This document shows, in pieces, positions 1 through 8,259 of a stretch of DNA of 64,000 nucleotides. Source of the DNA: Orbus hercynius (GTDB lineage: Bacteria; Pseudomonadota; Gammaproteobacteria; Enterobacterales; Orbaceae). The stretch is taken from contig NZ_RBWY01000001.1 of the NCBI RefSeq assembly GCF_003634275.1, positions 351,408 through 415,407 of the forward strand, given 5' to 3'. The notes beneath the pieces were generated by a model, which was not told the origin of the DNA, ran no database searches, and saw only the letters and a program-made list of their open reading frames with translations. Positions within the stretch are counted from its first letter, which is position 1; each line of letters opens with the position of its first letter. A program made the position numbers and the translations under genes.

Positions 1-401
1 AGGGTTATGAATATGTTGGTGATGCACTTGATTTAGCTAATGTGCAAAAAACACAATATTTAGATAAAACGGCGGTGTATCTTGAGGTAAAAAGTATCAG
101 AGCATCAACCGATAGCGATAAGCAGCTTGTAATGCTTAAAGGCAAAACGCGGCAATCTGTTGTGATGACTTTTGCTGTAACGATTGTGGCTAAAAATCAT
201 CGCTACCAATCTGCGCCAATATCAAGTGATTTGGAGTCAGTACTGCCACAAATTCGTCAGGCGCTTATTGGCTGGCATCCAACGCTTTTTGCTACGACTT
301 CATGTCAGCTTTTATCGGGTGAGATGCAATGTTATAACGAGCAATTACAAATTTGGCAAGATGTTTATCAAGTTGGTTTTGCCATTGGTTCTAATCGATA
401 A
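1..401 (+). CDS. Phage tail terminator-like protein (5' end outside window)
   Basis: The reading frame is open from the first bases of the window, in the frame starting at position 3, so the gene begins upstream and only about 132 codons are seen. The GTG at 42 is an internal valine, not a start. The visible part begins GYEYVGDALDLANVQ and continues with alternating beta strands, which fits the small tail-terminator/tail-completion proteins (Gp37 or DUF1834 type) that cap the tail tube in siphophages. It sits directly before the tail tube gene, the usual place for this function. The family is judged from position, size and general pattern only, so the exact assignment is uncertain. Confidence 0.55.
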   Translation, partial: GYEYVGDALDLANVQKTQYLDKTAVYLEVKSIRASTDSDKQLVMLKGKTRQSVVMTFAVTIVAKNHRYQSAPISSDLESVLPQIRQALIGWHPTLFATTSCQLLSGEMQCYNEQLQIWQDVYQVGFAIGSNR

Positions 402-518
402 CTTGTTCATATTAAAAGTATAGCTGCTGGTCAGCAAAGGCGTTAAGACGATTTTAGGTAGGAAAAAACAGCTTATCTAATTAGGTTAAAATTTAAAATT
501 ATATAAGGAGAAAGCGAA

Positions 519-1277
519 ATGTCTCAATTATTTTCATTCCAAGGGCGGATTTTATTAGGCGAACGTTTAGAAAATGGTAAACCAGGTAAGCTTGAATGGG
601 TCGGTAACGCACCGTCTTGCACATTATCTATTGCCACGGAAAATGCAGAAAAAATAGAAAGTTTTAGTGGCCAGCGTTTACCTTATGGTCGTATACAAAC
701 CAGTAAAAAAGCAACCATTAAATTAAATTTGGATGAAATTTTACCGACTAATTTAGTTCAAGGGCTCTATTCTACTCAGGTTAAAACTGAGGGGGGAGCG
801 ATTACTTCAGAGCTACTGCCAGCTGGCTTAGAATCAGGGGATATTATCCGTTTAGATAATCCTTTTATTGATGAAGAATCTTTAATTATCAAAGATAGCG
901 CAGCTAATCCCATTACTGTTGATAAAACCAAGTTCATTGTTGAATCTGTCAGTGCGGGTTTACTTAAAATTGTGAATACTGCAGGCTTAGTGCAACCTTT
1001 AAAAGCTTCTTATCATTTCACTAAACGTTCAGCATTCACCATCTTGAGCCAAACACCGCCTGAGCGCTATTTTGTATTAGATGGCGTTAATACAGAAAAC
1101 AATCAACCGATTGTCTTGAGCTTATATCGTGTTCGATTTGATCCTGCAGAAAGTTTGGATTTAATTAACAGCGAATATGGTTCTCTATCATTAAGCGGTA
1201 GCGCACTATTAGATACCGTTAATGTTAATGATCCTGCTTTAGGTGGTTTTGGTAAATTAGAGCTGAAGGCAGCTTAA
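519..1277 (+). CDS. Phage major tail tube protein
   Basis: A 252-residue protein that probably polymerises into the tail tube of a long-tailed phage. It starts MSQLFSFQGRILLGER and is rich in beta strands and small polar residues with no signal peptide or membrane segment, as expected for a tube subunit. A strong ribosome binding site (AAGGAGA) lies 8 bases before the ATG. It is followed after one base by the tail assembly chaperone gene, the order seen in lambda-like and B3/D3112-like siphophages. The assignment rests on order, length and composition; no single diagnostic motif is visible. Confidence 0.7.
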   Translation: MSQLFSFQGRILLGERLENGKPGKLEWVGNAPSCTLSIATENAEKIESFSGQRLPYGRIQTSKKATIKLNLDEILPTNLVQGLYSTQVKTEGGAITSELLPAGLESGDIIRLDNPFIDEESLIIKDSAANPITVDKTKFIVESVSAGLLKIVNTAGLVQPLKASYHFTKRSAFTILSQTPPERYFVLDGVNTENNQPIVLSLYRVRFDPAESLDLINSEYGSLSLSGSALLDTVNVNDPALGGFGKLELKAA

Positions 1278-1278
1278 T

Positions 1279-1776
1279 ATGGCAACGAAAGTTGAGCAAA
1301 ATAAAACTGCACAAGTACAACAGTCAGAACTTACCGAGTTAAGCATACTATTTCCAGATAGTCGTATGACAATCTCGGGAAGGGACATTGTGGTTAGGGA
1401 GCTACGCTTTGCTGAGCAGTTACGTTGGCAAGCGACCTTAAATGACATTGCGCGCAGTTTTGATGAAATGAATGTACATAACATCAATTTTTTTGAAGAA
1501 GGATTAACTGTTCTAGGCAATCATGCAGATAAATTGCTTGATATTGTCGCTTTTTGTTGTGATCAGCCAAGAGATTGGATTGAGTCCCTTCCGGCATCAC
1601 AAGGAGAAGAGCTGCTGATTACTTGGTGGACTGTCAATAATAGTTTTTTTGTCCGTCGCCTACTGCGCCAAAATATCATGAAGAAAATATCGCAAACAGC
1701 AGTAGGCAATCAACAACTCGGTGGGGGCGAATTTTCGCAGTCCTTATCAGAGCCGGTCATACAAGAGAATCCATAG
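1279..1776 (+). CDS. Phage tail assembly chaperone (gpG-like)
   Basis: A 165-residue protein between tail tube and tape measure, the place of lambda gpG. Tail chaperones coat the tape measure protein and recruit tube subunits; a fraction of ribosomes normally shift frame near the end to make a longer gpGT protein. The mid part has a hydrophobic helix pattern (residues 55-90) and a conserved-looking stretch WWTVNNSFFVRRLLRQ (residues 113-128). The start at 1279 lies one base after the tail tube stop, so translation is probably coupled. The -1 frame holds a good continuation (see the entry at 1644-1928), which strengthens the call. Confidence 0.7.
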   Translation: MATKVEQNKTAQVQQSELTELSILFPDSRMTISGRDIVVRELRFAEQLRWQATLNDIARSFDEMNVHNINFFEEGLTVLGNHADKLLDIVAFCCDQPRDWIESLPASQGEELLITWWTVNNSFFVRRLLRQNIMKKISQTAVGNQQLGGGEFSQSLSEPVIQENP

Positions 1777-1928
1777 TTAATTATACCTTCAGACAAATTA
1801 CGCTGTTTTATCAGGAAGCCAATTTGCTTGATAACCAATTGCAAGCTCGTCATATGCTTGCCGTTAATAAAGGGCTTGCCGGCGGTAAAGAAGCAGAGGA
1901 ACAGTTAAAAATGTTATGGACTGATTGA
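1644..1928 (+). CDS. gpT-like extension reached by -1 frameshifting from the tail chaperone
   Basis: In the -1 frame relative to the chaperone gene, an open frame runs from just after a TAG at 1641-1643 to a TGA at 1926-1928. It has no good start of its own. Its distal part reads VLIRAGHTRESIVNYTFRQ and then ends in an alpha-helical stretch with AVNKGLAGGKEAEEQLK. This resembles the second half of frameshifted tail chaperones in transposable siphophages (recalled pattern, not searched). Two slip sites are possible: a run of seven T at 1644-1650, in the T TTT TTT phase, or TGGGGGC at 1722-1728, closer to where family resemblance starts. The fused product would span 1279-1928, about 216 residues. 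Confidence 0.6.
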   Translation, partial: FFCPSPTAPKYHEENIANSSRQSTTRWGRIFAVLIRAGHTRESIVNYTFRQITLFYQEANLLDNQLQARHMLAVNKGLAGGKEAEEQLKMLWTD

Positions 1929-1961
1929 TCTCATCGATGTTGATGGGATTCGTCACTTTAT

Positions 1962-2001
1962 ATTCATCCCGCACCAATAAAAATAGCGGTACGGGATGAA
2001 T
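1962..2001 (+). other. Stem-loop between tail chaperone and tape measure genes
   Basis: A 14-bp inverted repeat (1962-1975 and 1988-2001, one mismatch) with a 12-base loop lies 18 bases before the tape measure ATG. No T run follows, so it is not a typical terminator. It may set transcript stability or tape measure translation. The ribosome binding site (AGGA) at 2009-2012 lies just outside the stem. Confidence 0.5.
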
Positions 2002-2019
2002 TATTATTAGGATACGAAA

Positions 2020-3513
2020 ATGGCACTTAATTTAGACAAAATTAATAACGCTATCGGTGAATTAGATGAGGCAAAAAAACAGTTTTTGTCATTCAATGCA
2101 GAGATTGCCAAAACAACCAATGAGCTTGGTAATGCCGGTTCTAAAACGGCCGCCATAGCTGAGCTACAAATAGCTTCCATCGATAAAGTATTACAAAAAA
2201 TTCAAGTAGCAAAACGTCAAGTTTCAGGTGCGATCGATGCGGCGATCAGTGAAAATTTTCCCTCATCAGAGGTCGAAAAAAACCTCAATATCGCAAAACA
2301 ACTAGAACGACTTCGATTCCAGTTTGTATCTGCAGCGGATGCAGATGGCATTAAGGGGATGAGTGAATTAAGTGAAGTTAACAAACTGCAAACTTATCAA
2401 GCCAAGATCGCTGAAATTAATAGTAAGTTAGCTGCAGAGTCACAGACGTTATCACAGCAAAAAAATGCTAATTTATTAACTGAATTTGCTTATAAACAAA
2501 AACTTGCTGCGCTACACAAACAAACTTCTGAGCAGTTGCAAGAACAGATTAGTCAATTAGAAGATTTTCAAACTCACACATCAGCTCAAGTCAAACAGTC
2601 AGCTCAAAGCACAATTGAGAGTACTCGTCTTACGCAGGGAGTTAACGAAGCCCAAGGTGAAGGTATCACTGACGCTATAACCAGAAGTTCGATAAATAGT
2701 GGTCTTAACCAGAATCTTGGCAAAGTATTTTCTGGCGAGATGACATTTGCTGATATGAGCAAAACCATTTTTGCTGATATTCAACAAAATTTAATGCAAG
2801 AAATGATGAAAAATATTGCTGAGATTATGACGCAGATGTCGATGAATTTAATGCAAATGGTTTCAGAACCCTTTAAAAAAGGTTTGAGCAGTGTTTTTGA
2901 CTCATTATTTAGCAATCCTGATTCCATGTTAGGTGGACTGAGTAATAGCATACAAGGGTTAGTTGGGCAGGTTAACGGATTATTTGGTGGGTTTTTCAGT
3001 CAATTATTTAAAGGCACGGGTGGTAGCTTTTCGTCTATGTTCAGTAGTGATGGGCTATCTGGATTACTCTCGCTAGTGAATACTTTTTTTCTCGCTGATG
3101 GCGGAGTGGTGCGTGGTCCCGGTAATGAAACAAGTGACTCGATTCCAGCTTGGTTATCTGACGGCGAATTTGTTACTCGTGCTGCGGTTGTTAAACAGCC
3201 CGGGATGTTGCCATTTTTACATGATGTTAATACACGTGGATTTTTGGCGGTGAATGATTATGCCAGACGAGTTCGTCACGCAACAGGAGGCATTGCTGGA
3301 ACTCCAGCTGCTTTAACTAGTCCATCACTTGGTAATGTGAGCTTAAGTGAAGGAACAAGCAAAGCAACAACAGTTGAAAACGCGGTTAATTTACATGTTT
3401 ATGATGATCCTCAGCGAATTATTAATTCATCATTTTCCGATGGCGGAATGGAAAGTTATTACTTGAAAATTGAACGTAATCCCCAACGATTAAAATCGAT
3501 TTTAGGAGTATAA
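2020..3513 (+). CDS. Phage tail length tape measure protein (short)
   Basis: A 497-residue protein. The N-terminal half (about 1-230) is almost entirely charged and glutamine-rich helix/coiled coil; the middle (about 255-360) has hydrophobic helices; the C-terminal part has the motif ADGGVVRGPGNETSDSIPAW followed by LSDGEFVTRAAVV. I recognise that motif from lambdoid and B3-like tape measure proteins. The tape measure fixes tail length and later leaves with the DNA. At the roughly 0.15 nm per residue known for other phages, this length implies a tail near 75 nm, short for a siphophage (lambda gpH is 853 residues). Part of the central helix region may therefore have been lost. Ribosome binding site AGGA, ATG start. 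Confidence 0.85.
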   Translation: MALNLDKINNAIGELDEAKKQFLSFNAEIAKTTNELGNAGSKTAAIAELQIASIDKVLQKIQVAKRQVSGAIDAAISENFPSSEVEKNLNIAKQLERLRFQFVSAADADGIKGMSELSEVNKLQTYQAKIAEINSKLAAESQTLSQQKNANLLTEFAYKQKLAALHKQTSEQLQEQISQLEDFQTHTSAQVKQSAQSTIESTRLTQGVNEAQGEGITDAITRSSINSGLNQNLGKVFSGEMTFADMSKTIFADIQQNLMQEMMKNIAEIMTQMSMNLMQMVSEPFKKGLSSVFDSLFSNPDSMLGGLSNSIQGLVGQVNGLFGGFFSQLFKGTGGSFSSMFSSDGLSGLLSLVNTFFLADGGVVRGPGNETSDSIPAWLSDGEFVTRAAVVKQPGMLPFLHDVNTRGFLAVNDYARRVRHATGGIAGTPAALTSPSLGNVSLSEGTSKATTVENAVNLHVYDDPQRIINSSFSDGGMESYYLKIERNPQRLKSILGV

Positions 3514-3515
3514 AA

Positions 3516-4376
3516 GTGGCTTTTTTAATAGGAACAGTAGACGATAGTAATGGCCAATGGGCGCATTATAATTTATTACAAACAATACATGATTTTGCCA
3601 CTAAAAATGGTTGGCAAGCGATCTTATACGATACATCAAAAGCTAACAGAGAATTGATTTTGAAGGGCCTCGGTTATAGTGGTAAGGAGAATATTTATCT
3701 CTGTTTTTATACTTATCAAAACGCTAATAGTGATTATTATAATTTAGCCGTTGGTACGGCATTAGGCTATGTACCGAGTAATAACATCCTGACTCAGCCG
3801 AATGTGACTTATTCTGGTGTGCCAATGCATAATCGCCGTATTGAGTATTGGCTCAGCTTGACACCGCAAAGGCTTGCTGGTGCTTTTAAAGTGGGAACAC
3901 CTGTTTATGAGTCATTTTATGTCGGCAAGTTTTTATCCTATTCGTTACCTAATCAATATCCATTACCACTAGTTTGTGCCGGAATGTTAAATGGTGCTGA
4001 GAATGTAAGGTTCAGTGATACTAAACATACAATACCTTATAAAAGTGGTTATGATTACAATAATAACAAGTACTTAAAAATTTTTTTTAATGATGGTAAT
4101 TGGATTACTCCTCAAGTATGGCCTTGGAATAATACTGAGGGGTTAACTGGAAGTGATAAACACTTAAGACCAATCAATAATACTTATGCTTTATTAGAAA
4201 CCCGCCTAATGGATGGAAATGGGATATATGGTGAGTTGGAAGGCATTTATCATATTACCGGATTTGATAATACTGTTGAAAACACAATTATCATCGATGA
4301 TATCAAATACGTTGTTATTCAAGATGTCGCACGTACAGGACCCAATGATTATTATGCATTAAAGTTGGAGGCTTAA
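3516..4376 (+). CDS. Phage virion structural protein, paralogue 1
   Basis: A 286-residue protein starting at GTG (AGGAG nine bases upstream). It opens with an LLQTIHDFATKNGW-like helix, then has YLCFYTYQNANSDYYNLAVG and a tyrosine-rich central part with PNQYPLPLVCAGML. I recall this general arrangement in tail-associated virion proteins of B3-like and Acinetobacter phages, where a segment resembling PSQYPYPLFVGG recurs. It is a likely baseplate or distal-tail component of unknown exact role. The next gene encodes a diverged paralogue with the same start helix and a similar C-terminal strand (DDIKYVVIQDV here, NRKYKIYPWI there), so the two arose by tandem duplication. Confidence 0.55.
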   Translation: MAFLIGTVDDSNGQWAHYNLLQTIHDFATKNGWQAILYDTSKANRELILKGLGYSGKENIYLCFYTYQNANSDYYNLAVGTALGYVPSNNILTQPNVTYSGVPMHNRRIEYWLSLTPQRLAGAFKVGTPVYESFYVGKFLSYSLPNQYPLPLVCAGMLNGAENVRFSDTKHTIPYKSGYDYNNNKYLKIFFNDGNWITPQVWPWNNTEGLTGSDKHLRPINNTYALLETRLMDGNGIYGELEGIYHITGFDNTVENTIIIDDIKYVVIQDVARTGPNDYYALKLEA

Positions 4377-4379
4377 CCG

Positions 4380-5246
4380 ATGGCTTATTATACAGGAATC
4401 GCGCAAACGCCTGAAGTTTTATTATCGGCTTTACATAATGCGTGTCTCGATAATGGATGGAGTCTTAATAACAATATACTGAGTAAGAACGGATGTTATG
4501 TGAAAACTTATGTTAATGGCGTAACAATTGTTATTCAAGGAGCTATAGATAACATTTTTGGTATTTGCTCTGGTACGGCTTCTTATTGTGCTGTCGCAAC
4601 GGATATTAGTTATCCTTTAACATATCATGTGCATGTACATGATCTTGAAGTCTATTCTTTTATTAATTTTAATGTAGATCGCTACAGTTATCTCTCATTT
4701 GGTCAAAGCCCGATTGGTGGTATTCCTGGTACAGGTAATTGGATATCAGGAACGTGTGATGGTAGATCGCGTATTTCTGATACCTCACTTGCGTATCAAG
4801 ATGATTTTTGTCATATGATGTTTAGCCAACGTGAAAATAACCGGATTTCAACGTCTTCTTTTTTTCATCATGGAATTGATGGTCAGTGGTCTGGCACTGG
4901 TAAAAATGAGGTAAATTCAAAAGCCGTAGCGACGCTTGAATGTTATCCAGCGATGAGTTATCAACCAAACAAATGGAATGGTGAAGCGATACTAATTCCA
5001 ATAAGGCCTGTTATTTATCGACCCCAGCAGCGCAGAACGATTGTTGGTCAATTACGGCATGCATTTTATATCCGTATTGATAATTATGAACCTCTACAAA
5101 TAATCAGTATTGGTAACAGAAAATATAAAATCTACCCTTGGATTCGCAAAAATACAGAAAATCGTAGCTTTTCTGGCTCTGCTCAGACCTCTACATTAAT
5201 ACATAGCGGAACTTATGGAGTGGCTGTGAGTTATGACGGAGATTAA
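4380..5246 (+). CDS. Phage virion structural protein, paralogue 2
   Basis: A 288-residue protein that starts 3 bases after its upstream paralogue, with a GGAGG ribosome binding site inside the end of that gene. It shares the N-terminal helix pattern (PEVLLSALHNACLDNGWSLN), similar length, and a C-terminal segment where an alternating strand (NRKYKIYPWIRKNTENRSFS) closes the domain. The middle differs: here it is rich in histidine, tyrosine and glycine (YHVHVHDLEVYSF, then SFGQSPIGGIPGTGNW). Function is inferred only from the position between tape measure and distal-tail genes. Both proteins may form a hetero-oligomeric collar or baseplate ring. Confidence 0.5.
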   Translation: MAYYTGIAQTPEVLLSALHNACLDNGWSLNNNILSKNGCYVKTYVNGVTIVIQGAIDNIFGICSGTASYCAVATDISYPLTYHVHVHDLEVYSFINFNVDRYSYLSFGQSPIGGIPGTGNWISGTCDGRSRISDTSLAYQDDFCHMMFSQRENNRISTSSFFHHGIDGQWSGTGKNEVNSKAVATLECYPAMSYQPNKWNGEAILIPIRPVIYRPQQRRTIVGQLRHAFYIRIDNYEPLQIISIGNRKYKIYPWIRKNTENRSFSGSAQTSTLIHSGTYGVAVSYDGD

Positions 5247-5249
5247 ACT

Positions 5250-6935
5250 ATGGTATCAATTTATGGCTATCAACTGATTTCTCCAATAGGCGGAATTGCT
5301 AATTCTCATTTATCACCTGAATTGCTAAGTTTAACTCATACGTGGTTTCCTTATAATCAAGCAAAGGCTAGTATGGCTCTGTTTGATCGGATAAATCATG
5401 GCATGGGCGATGCATTATCTCGTCATATAAAGGGATTTAATACATTGTCTTATAAGGACCTCTTTTACAATCAAGTTCATATTCAACCCAATACGATTGA
5501 TCTTGGTAATATAGTGAGCTCACAAGAGTTTGATACTTATGTTTGGAATGCGCATTTTAAGCCAAAACAATTAAATGCAATCGATGGTGTAAGTGATGGA
5601 GTCAGGTTGGGTGATAAAACGGCGCCTTATTGCTTTGGTCCCTTAGAAGAACAGCATTATAAAATAACGATCACTCCTGAAGGGCCAACTATCATTGACG
5701 ATAACATCATCTGGTGCTTTGATATTGAAAACCCGTTACTTCATTTAACCGGCAATCGCGTTGTCGCTTTTAGCTTTATGCCGAATTGGGATAGTCCTAT
5801 TGTGGAGCAATTAGAGTGGTCAACGGATGTGATGACTAGTGAAACTGGCGTTGAGCAGCGTAGCGCGTTATATGCCGCGCCGCGCCGTTATTTAACCGCA
5901 AATTTCTATGTTGATAGTTGTAATCGCCAGTTATTACATAATATGTCAAGTTGGTTTGGCCATAATTGGGCGGTACCTATTTGGCCTTATGTGCAATTTA
6001 CGCAACAAGCTATTGCAATTGGAACGCAGAAAATTTATTGCGATACGGTTAACGTTGATTTTCAAGTGGGAGGATTAGCCTTTTTATGGATGAATCCTAT
6101 TACGTATGAAATTGCTGAAATTATGGCAATTAATCATGATAATATCCAAGTAAAAAGGCCGATATTAAATGATTGGCCAATTGGCACTAGGATCTATCCA
6201 GCTATCTCTGCCAGGTTTTCTAACAGCCCTCGTTTTAATCGCAAGACGGATGATTTTCAAGACGTTAGTATTGAGTTTAGAGCAGCAGCTGTCAGCGAAT
6301 ATCGCGCTCAAGCACCAGATGCAATTTATAAAGGTTATCCTGTATTTGATTTATTACCTGATGAAAGTGAAGATTTGACGGGTGAGTACCTACAATTGTT
6401 ATCGGTTTTGGATAATAAAATGGCATTGCCACGTGTAACGGATATTGCTAAAAATCGTTTCTATTTACAAGGTTATCGTTGGCTCGGGCTTGGGCGTGAA
6501 GAACGATCGCATCTCAAATCATTACTTTATTATCTAAACGGTCAACAACGGCCGATCTGGTTACCCACTCACGCACAAGATTTAACGGTGGTCAAAATGA
6601 TTACTGCTAGTGAACCGGTGCTGACTATTCAAAATTGTGGTTATAGCCGCTTTGCCAGTAAGGATAGTGATAAAAAATATCTTTACATCAAATTAACTGA
6701 TGGTTCGATATTTTATCGGCAAATTATTAGTAGTTGTAGTCATGGTGAACTTGAAAGCTTATCGCTTGATATACCGCTAAACCGTCAGATTAAGCCAGAA
6801 CAAATTTTGCGTATTAGCTATATGCGATTATGTCGTTTAAATAGTGATAGCGTTGATATCAAACATTTGACTGATTCGCAAGGTTTAGCAAGTTGTGAAT
6901 TGATCTTTAGGAGGGTGTTAGATAATGAACTTTAA
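5250..6935 (+). CDS. Phage distal tail / baseplate protein
   Basis: A 561-residue protein with no signal peptide or membrane segment. The C-terminal third (about 395-561) contains FYLQGYRWLGLGREERSHLK, then GQQRPIWLPTH, and ends CELIFRRVLDNEL. I recall this arrangement from a tail protein that precedes the BR0599-type hub protein in transposable siphophages and gene transfer agents. It probably forms the ring joining tail tube and tip. The end overlaps the next gene by 11 bases, with the AGGAGGGTG ribosome binding site for that gene inside this coding region, showing tight translational coupling. Confidence 0.6.
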   Translation: MVSIYGYQLISPIGGIANSHLSPELLSLTHTWFPYNQAKASMALFDRINHGMGDALSRHIKGFNTLSYKDLFYNQVHIQPNTIDLGNIVSSQEFDTYVWNAHFKPKQLNAIDGVSDGVRLGDKTAPYCFGPLEEQHYKITITPEGPTIIDDNIIWCFDIENPLLHLTGNRVVAFSFMPNWDSPIVEQLEWSTDVMTSETGVEQRSALYAAPRRYLTANFYVDSCNRQLLHNMSSWFGHNWAVPIWPYVQFTQQAIAIGTQKIYCDTVNVDFQVGGLAFLWMNPITYEIAEIMAINHDNIQVKRPILNDWPIGTRIYPAISARFSNSPRFNRKTDDFQDVSIEFRAAAVSEYRAQAPDAIYKGYPVFDLLPDESEDLTGEYLQLLSVLDNKMALPRVTDIAKNRFYLQGYRWLGLGREERSHLKSLLYYLNGQQRPIWLPTHAQDLTVVKMITASEPVLTIQNCGYSRFASKDSDKKYLYIKLTDGSIFYRQIISSCSHGELESLSLDIPLNRQIKPEQILRISYMRLCRLNSDSVDIKHLTDSQGLASCELIFRRVLDNEL

Positions 6936-7749
6936 TGATGTTGAAAAGTCTTTGGATGGTCGTCAACCGATTAGGTTATATGAGTTTTCTCGGGGCATTT
7001 TTAAATATGCGTACAATAGTAGTGCCATCAATATTACCTATAATAATCAGCTTTTTAAAGCTTTAATTGGCGGTATTTCAGATAGCGGAATTATTCGTTC
7101 AGATGGGGGAACTAGTGATTCACTGACAATTACCTGCCCACCTGATATTGAAGTTGCTAAGCTGTTTGCAAATGTAGCACCAAGTAAAAAAGTAACGCTA
7201 AAAATTTATAATTCTCATTTAGGTTTATCAACCGCAGAACCCGTATGGCTAGGTGACGTTGTCAGTGTTAATTTCGCTGCTTTTGATATGGTTAAAATAT
7301 CAGCAATTCCAACTGAAAGTGCCAGTAATAAATTAGGGGCGACACTAACTTATAGCCGGCAGTGCAATGCGGTGCTATATGATCAGCAATGTCAGGTCAA
7401 TAAAGAACATTATAAAAAAACAGACACGATTACTCGCATCGACTTAACAACAATTGACGTGACTGAGGCTGCAAATATGCCTGATGGATGGTTTACGGGT
7501 GGCTTTATCGAGTTTAGCATCGGCAATGGTGAATATGATATGCGAGCGATTGAAACTCATATTGGAACAAAATTGATCATCTTAGGTGGCACAGCAGGAT
7601 TAAAGCACAATATGGTGATTAATTTTTACCCTGGTTGTGATTTAGCTAAGCCAACGTGTAAAACAAAGTTTAATAACTTACTTAATATGAGAGCAACGCC
7701 TTATCTAAAAGATAGCTCTCCTTTTGATGGTAATCCTGTCGGGTGGTGA
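6925..7749 (+). CDS. Phage BR0599/DUF2163 family hub protein
   Basis: A 274-residue protein matching the DUF2163/Phage_BR0599 type. The N-terminal part (1-150) is the beta-rich DUF2163-like half with LYEFSRG and the aromatic strand pattern. The C-terminal part has the cysteine signature of the family: YSRQCNAVLYDQQCQV (about 148-163) and YPGCDLAKPTCKTKFNNLLN (about 236-255). In gene transfer agents and B3-like phages this protein forms the hub between distal tail and megatron/tip proteins. Four regularly placed cysteines suggest a bound metal or disulfides, as in the family. The start overlaps the upstream gene. Confidence 0.8.
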   Translation: MNFNDVEKSLDGRQPIRLYEFSRGIFKYAYNSSAINITYNNQLFKALIGGISDSGIIRSDGGTSDSLTITCPPDIEVAKLFANVAPSKKVTLKIYNSHLGLSTAEPVWLGDVVSVNFAAFDMVKISAIPTESASNKLGATLTYSRQCNAVLYDQQCQVNKEHYKKTDTITRIDLTTIDVTEAANMPDGWFTGGFIEFSIGNGEYDMRAIETHIGTKLIILGGTAGLKHNMVINFYPGCDLAKPTCKTKFNNLLNMRATPYLKDSSPFDGNPVGW

Positions 7750-7756
7750 GGTCATT

Positions 7757-7999
7757 ATGGAATTTTTAATTATGGCGGCAATATCGATGGCAATTTCATT
7801 GGTTTCATCGCTGTTAATGCCAAATAAAACGCAAAAACCCAAACCGCAAACTTTCAATGATGAATCTTTTCCTAAAGTGCAAGATGGCGCAACTAAAGTC
7901 ATTGTGTTTGGTCAAGTTGAATTATCCGACTGGCAAGTCGAGTGGAGCGGTAATTTTAGAACGTCAGCGATTAAAACAAAGGGAGGCGGTAAAAAATGA
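7757..7999 (+). CDS. Small phage tail-tip protein with N-terminal hydrophobic segment
   Basis: About 80 residues from the ATG at 7757 (GAGG nine bases upstream), chosen over an upstream in-frame ATG at 7724 that would overlap the previous gene. The first 21 residues (MEFLIMAAISMAISLVSSLL) form a hydrophobic helix. They are followed by a proline/lysine-rich linker and a beta-rich tail containing KVIVFGQVELSDWQVEW. Small proteins of this kind lie between the hub and tip genes of transposable siphophages. The function is unknown; the helix could insert in the host membrane or be a core helix of the tip. It overlaps the next gene by 4 bases (ATGA). Confidence 0.55.
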   Translation: MEFLIMAAISMAISLVSSLLMPNKTQKPKPQTFNDESFPKVQDGATKVIVFGQVELSDWQVEWSGNFRTSAIKTKGGGKK

Positions 8000-8259
8000 T
8001 CATTACGATCCAAGATTTAAGAACCGTCCCTGCTTGGAATGGCAGACCGGGCTATTGTGCGAGTAGTAGTCGAGCTTTTTTTAAGCAATATAATCTCGAT
8101 TGGGATGCTTTTGTTCATCAAGGTATTGAGGCTGAGGCTCTACTTGCGACAGGTAATGCTTTGGCGATCCATTTGGTTGAGTATGTTAAAGAACAACATT
8201 CTTCCTATTCTATTAAACAGTTAGAAAATGCGGTAGAGGAGTTTGATCATGGGCGGTAA
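7996..8259 (+). CDS. Small conserved phage protein of the tail-tip cluster
   Basis: An 87-residue protein starting in an ATGA overlap with the gene before and ending 11 bases inside the gene after. It reads ITIQDLRTVPAWNGRPGYCA at the start, then has a helix with WDAFVHQGIEAEALLATGNA. I recall a similar 'GIDADVLLATGDALA' motif in small proteins of Mu-like siphophages placed just before the tip protein. The role is unknown and it is possibly a tip assembly chaperone. The tight overlaps on both sides support that it is a real gene. Confidence 0.6.
   Translation: MIITIQDLRTVPAWNGRPGYCASSSRAFFKQYNLDWDAFVHQGIEAEALLATGNALAIHLVEYVKEQHSSYSIKQLENAVEEFDHGR

Noticed and set aside
42..401. GTG at 42 as start of the first phage gene
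   Set aside because: The frame is open to the left window edge with protein-like sequence, so the start lies outside.
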